In this document: one piece after another, positions 61,652 to 64,000 of the stretch | Numbering within the stretch: position 1 is the stretch's first letter | Layout of the letters: every line of letters starts with the position of its first letter | NCBI RefSeq assembly: GCF_004331465.1 | Contig: NZ_SJKB01000001.1 | Location: 1,344,610-1,408,609, forward strand | Source: Kribbella pittospori | GTDB lineage: Bacteria; Actinomycetota; Actinomycetes; Propionibacteriales; Kribbellaceae | Direction: 5' to 3' | Length of the DNA: 64,000 nucleotides | Position numbers and translations under genes: made by a program | The notes under the pieces: generated by a model | The model's database searches: none | Told to the model about the DNA's origin: nothing | Seen by the model: only the letters and a program-made list of their open reading frames with translations

Positions 61652-62302
61652 TTACCCGGCGGTTCGCTTGACGGTCGCGAGCCAGGCCGGAGCGCCGTTC
61701 TCGTCGTGGAACACCGTCCTCACTCGCTCCGGCACGATCGACGCGATGGCCCAACCAGAGCCTGGACCGAACGCCATCCGCAGATCCTCTTGACTCACGG
61801 GATGCGGACCGACGTCGGCCCCTTCGTCGCCGAAGCACAGCACATACAGCGTTCCGCCGTACTGCGTCGCCGTCGCGAGGCTGGCGGCGTACTCCCGCCT
61901 TTCCTCGGTGTTGAACGTGTGGAACAACCCGGAGTCCAGCACCGTCTCGAACCGCCGTCCCAACCGCTCGAGGTGCAACGCATCAGCCATCGCGAACTCA
62001 GCCGAGATCCCGCGCTCAGCCGCCTTCTCGCGCGCCATCTTCAACCCGGTCTCGGCGACATCGACGCCCAGCACCGGCAGCCCCAGCGAGGCGATCACCA
62101 GCGTGTTCTCGCCACTCCCGCACCCCGCATCAAGCACCGTGCCGGCAAACCCGCCTGCCGCTGCGACGCGTTCGACAGCCGGCTGCGGCCCACCGAAATC
62201 CCAAGGAGCCGGGCCATCCCAGTACGACGCATCCCACGGCCGGCCGGACATCCGCTCATGACTCGTCGGTTCCCGCCCGCCGAACGGATCGTCCTCCGAC
62301 AT
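61652..62302 (-). CDS. Class I SAM-dependent methyltransferase (thiopurine-type-like)
   Basis: 216 aa. WDASYWDGPAPWDFGGPQPAVERV opening and motif I TVLDAGCGSGENTLVIASLG, DSGLFHTFNTEERREY; this layout resembles small methyltransferases annotated as thiol/purine or tellurite-type. Not closely similar to its neighbour, so not a tandem duplicate. Confidence 0.9.
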   Translation of the reverse strand: MSEDDPFGGREPTSHERMSGRPWDASYWDGPAPWDFGGPQPAVERVAAAGGFAGTVLDAGCGSGENTLVIASLGLPVLGVDVAETGLKMAREKAAERGISAEFAMADALHLERLGRRFETVLDSGLFHTFNTEERREYAASLATATQYGGTLYVLCFGDEGADVGPHPVSQEDLRMAFGPGSGWAIASIVPERVRTVFHDENGAPAWLATVKRTAG

Positions 62303-62400
62303 CGCTGTCCCCTTCCATACGACTGCTCTTCATCGTGGCACTCAGCGGCGCCGAGCGGACCGGCCCAGCTCCGACGCCGTCAACTGCCGGATGAGATTTG

Positions 62401-62450
62401 AGTTCGATGAGTATCGAACTTGCTCTAGGGTAGTTCTATGACTATCGAAC
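62401..62450 (+). promoter_or_regulatory. Duplicated operator overlapping the MFS exporter start
   Basis: A perfect palindrome AGTTCGATGAGTATCGAACT (62401-62420) is followed 31 bp downstream by GTTCTAT-GACT-ATCGAAC (62433-62450), one mismatch, which covers the ATG at 62438. TCTAGGGTAGTTCTAT between them may hold the -10. This is the pattern of a repressor that blocks both transcription and start. No regulator gene is adjacent in the window. Confidence 0.7.
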
Positions 62451-63850
62451 ATCGCCGGGGTGTCACGGTGCTCGCCCAGGTCGCCGCCTTCATGGTTTTC
62501 GTCGACGGCACGATCGTGCACCTGACTCTCGCCCAACTCGCCGAGCACCTGCACGCCTCGCGGCCGGAGCTGGAATGGGCCGTCAACGCGTACACGCTGT
62601 CGTTCGCGGCGGTGATGCTCGGCGCCGGTGCGATCACGGACACGCTGGGCGCCAAGCGGGCGTTCGTCTCCGGGCTGCTGATCTTCACCGCGTCCTCCGC
62701 GGTGTGCGCGGTCTCGATGTCGATGCTGATGCTCAACCTCGCCCGGCTGATCCAGGGTGCCGGCTCTGCGTTGCTCCTGCCGAGTGCGCTCGTACTCGCC
62801 ACAGCAACCGCGCGGGACGAGCAGATGCGGCACCGTCTCGTCGGCTGGTGGGCCGCCGCAGGAGGCGTTGGCATGGCAGCCGGACCGCTGCTGGGCGGTG
62901 CGCTGGTCGCTGTCGCCGACTGGCGGGCCGTGTTCGCCGTGAACGTGGTCATCGGCAGTCCCGCCGCGATCTGGGCCGTGCGCTTCATGCCACGCGTCGC
63001 GAGTGCCGGACGCCGCCTGGACGTGGCAGGCATGGGTACGGCGACTGTGCTGATCGGCGGACTGGTCTTCGCCCTCATCGAGGCGCCTGCCCAGGGTTGG
63101 CTGAGCCCTCCTGTCGTCACCGCGGCCGCCCTGACCGTGGCCGGGCTGGTCGGCTTCGTCTGGGCCGAACGCTCCACCCGTACGCCGCTGCTTCCGCGGG
63201 GCGTGTACTCCGATCGCGGGTTCGTGGTCACCGCCGTACAGGGCGCCTTGTTCAACTTCGCGTTCTACGGATTGCTGTTCGCGATGAGCCTGATGCTTCA
63301 GCAAGGCCGCGGACTCGGCCCACTGGTCAGCGGACTGCTGTTCCTGCCGCTCACCGGCTTGATCTCGGTCGGCAGCATCTGCGCAGCCCCACTCGCCAAA
63401 CGCCTCGGCCGTTCAGGCGTCCTCGCCCTAGGTCAAGCAGTCCTCGCCGTCACCCTCGCCGCGGTCGCATGGGCCAGTACGTCGAACGCCCTGTGGCCGC
63501 TGGCACTCGCCTTGATCCCGGCCGGCTTCAGTGGGGGTCTGCTGGTCCCCACCATGACCTCACAGTCCATGGCCGCCGTCGTACCCTCCGCCCACGGCGC
63601 AGCCTCCGCCGCTTTCAACACCTCCCGCCAACTAGGCGCCGCCATAGGCATAGCCACCTTCGGCCCCCTCCTAGGCACCACCACCAACCTCAACACCGGC
63701 TTCATAACCTGCATCACGGTCGCCTCCGCAGCGACCGCCACCACCCTCCTCCTAACCGCCGCCACCGTCATCGGCCGCCGCACCCGCTCCAACCCAGGAC
63801 CCGCTCCGACCACCTGCCACCTCGACCCACCATCAACGGCCGCCGCCTAG
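62438..63850 (+). CDS. MFS drug exporter (DHA2/EmrB-QacA type)
   Basis: 470 aa, about fourteen helices. FMVFVDGTIVHLTLAQLAEHL and WAVNAYTLSFAAVML are the DHA2 motif D1 and helix 2 region; LARLIQGAGSALLLPSALVL is motif C. Substrates are likely hydrophobic or cationic toxins. Expression probably controlled by the duplicated operator over its start codon. Confidence 0.92.
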   Translation: MTIEHRRGVTVLAQVAAFMVFVDGTIVHLTLAQLAEHLHASRPELEWAVNAYTLSFAAVMLGAGAITDTLGAKRAFVSGLLIFTASSAVCAVSMSMLMLNLARLIQGAGSALLLPSALVLATATARDEQMRHRLVGWWAAAGGVGMAAGPLLGGALVAVADWRAVFAVNVVIGSPAAIWAVRFMPRVASAGRRLDVAGMGTATVLIGGLVFALIEAPAQGWLSPPVVTAAALTVAGLVGFVWAERSTRTPLLPRGVYSDRGFVVTAVQGALFNFAFYGLLFAMSLMLQQGRGLGPLVSGLLFLPLTGLISVGSICAAPLAKRLGRSGVLALGQAVLAVTLAAVAWASTSNALWPLALALIPAGFSGGLLVPTMTSQSMAAVVPSAHGAASAAFNTSRQLGAAIGIATFGPLLGTTTNLNTGFITCITVASAATATTLLLTAATVIGRRTRSNPGPAPTTCHLDPPSTAAA

Positions 63851-63955
63851 TCGCCCGCCGTCCACCGCCGACCTTGTGCACCGATCAGTCACCAAATCCC
63901 GCTTGGCCTCAACCGGTTGTTGCACATGATCTTTGTGTGGTGACTGGAGGTAGTG

Positions 63956-64000
63956 ATGCCGGGTAGGCGGTTGGACGTGCGGGAGCGTCAGGTGATTGAG
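63956..64000 (+). CDS. First 15 codons of a possible IS30-family transposase (cut by right edge)
   Basis: ATG behind GGAGG opens MPGRRLDVRERQVIE, which resembles the N-terminus of IS30-type transposases (start of an HTH). Upstream, AACCGGTTGTTGCACA (63911-63926) resembles an IS30-type terminal repeat read inward. Only 45 bases are visible, so this is a guess. Confidence 0.35.
   Translation, partial: MPGRRLDVRERQVIE

Noticed and set aside
1..64000. tRNA, rRNA and CRISPR features.
   Set aside because: No stretch with tRNA-like conserved T-loop/acceptor pattern, no rRNA core sequence and no regularly spaced repeats were seen.

Overview
The window is high-GC DNA with dense, mostly bidirectional gene packing, many GTG starts and many 1-8 bp gene overlaps. 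Gene content points to an actinomycete: an InhA-type enoyl-ACP reductase, DUF3099, SigE-family and ECF41 sigma factors, ANTAR proteins, DUF5753 regulators and a DtpA/ECuC-like pair. The style resembles Kribbella or a close relative in Propionibacteriales; that placement is inference from family resemblance, not from a marker gene.

Layout. 1-8.2 kb: secreted LTD/OB/endonuclease protein (cut by the left edge), a membrane class III nucleotide cyclase overlapping a TrxR-like flavoprotein with a receiver-like N-terminus, a secreted M4 metallopeptidase, and a stand-alone LigD-type polymerase domain. 8.2-11.9 kb: a non-coding repeat pair, an SDR, a GH15 enzyme and SURF1. 11.9-18.3 kb: moaA, small conserved proteins (including DUF3099 and dodecin), then a FAS-II block fabG-inhA/fabI followed, with a 1-bp overlap, by a CphA-like Mur ligase that lacks the ATP-grasp domain. 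18.3-21.4 kb: SigE-family sigma with a coupled membrane protein, then PCu(A)C chaperone and Tat-exported DyP peroxidase. 21.4-26.0 kb: cphB-cphA (cyanophycinase, cyanophycin synthetase) followed by a decayed GH99-like gene. 26.1-27.9 kb: a lower-GC P-loop ATPase, the best candidate for horizontally acquired accessory DNA. 27.9-36.7 kb: GNAT, serB, ABC ATPase, NfeD/SPFH pair, TSUP exporter, TetR with a divergent quinone reductase-Ohr pair. 36.8-46.8 kb: DUF5753 regulator, flavoprotein monooxygenase-like gene, LuxR-type regulator, YbaK-like, GNAT, MFS, cobQ, and a DinB-ECF41-NmrA operon. 47.2-57.4 kb: acyl-CoA degradation genes in two transcription units (CaiB-acyl-CoA dehydrogenase; thiolase-FadB), a MoCo oxidoreductase operon, an ANTAR pair and a MerR regulator. 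57.7-60.8 kb: sugar ABC importer. 60.9-64 kb: two methyltransferases, a DHA2 MFS exporter with a duplicated operator, and the first codons of a possible IS30-type transposase at the right edge.

Most notable regulatory reading: the two acyl-CoA units, 6.8 kb apart, have almost identical promoters in which a 19-bp dyad fills an over-long 19-bp spacer between TTGAC and CACAAT. That is the architecture of MerR-controlled promoters, and the MerR gene sits divergently beside one of them. Most notable gene content: two CphA-type ligases (one complete, one with the Asp-adding ATP-grasp domain missing and embedded in a fatty-acid operon) and the atypical-composition ATPase.
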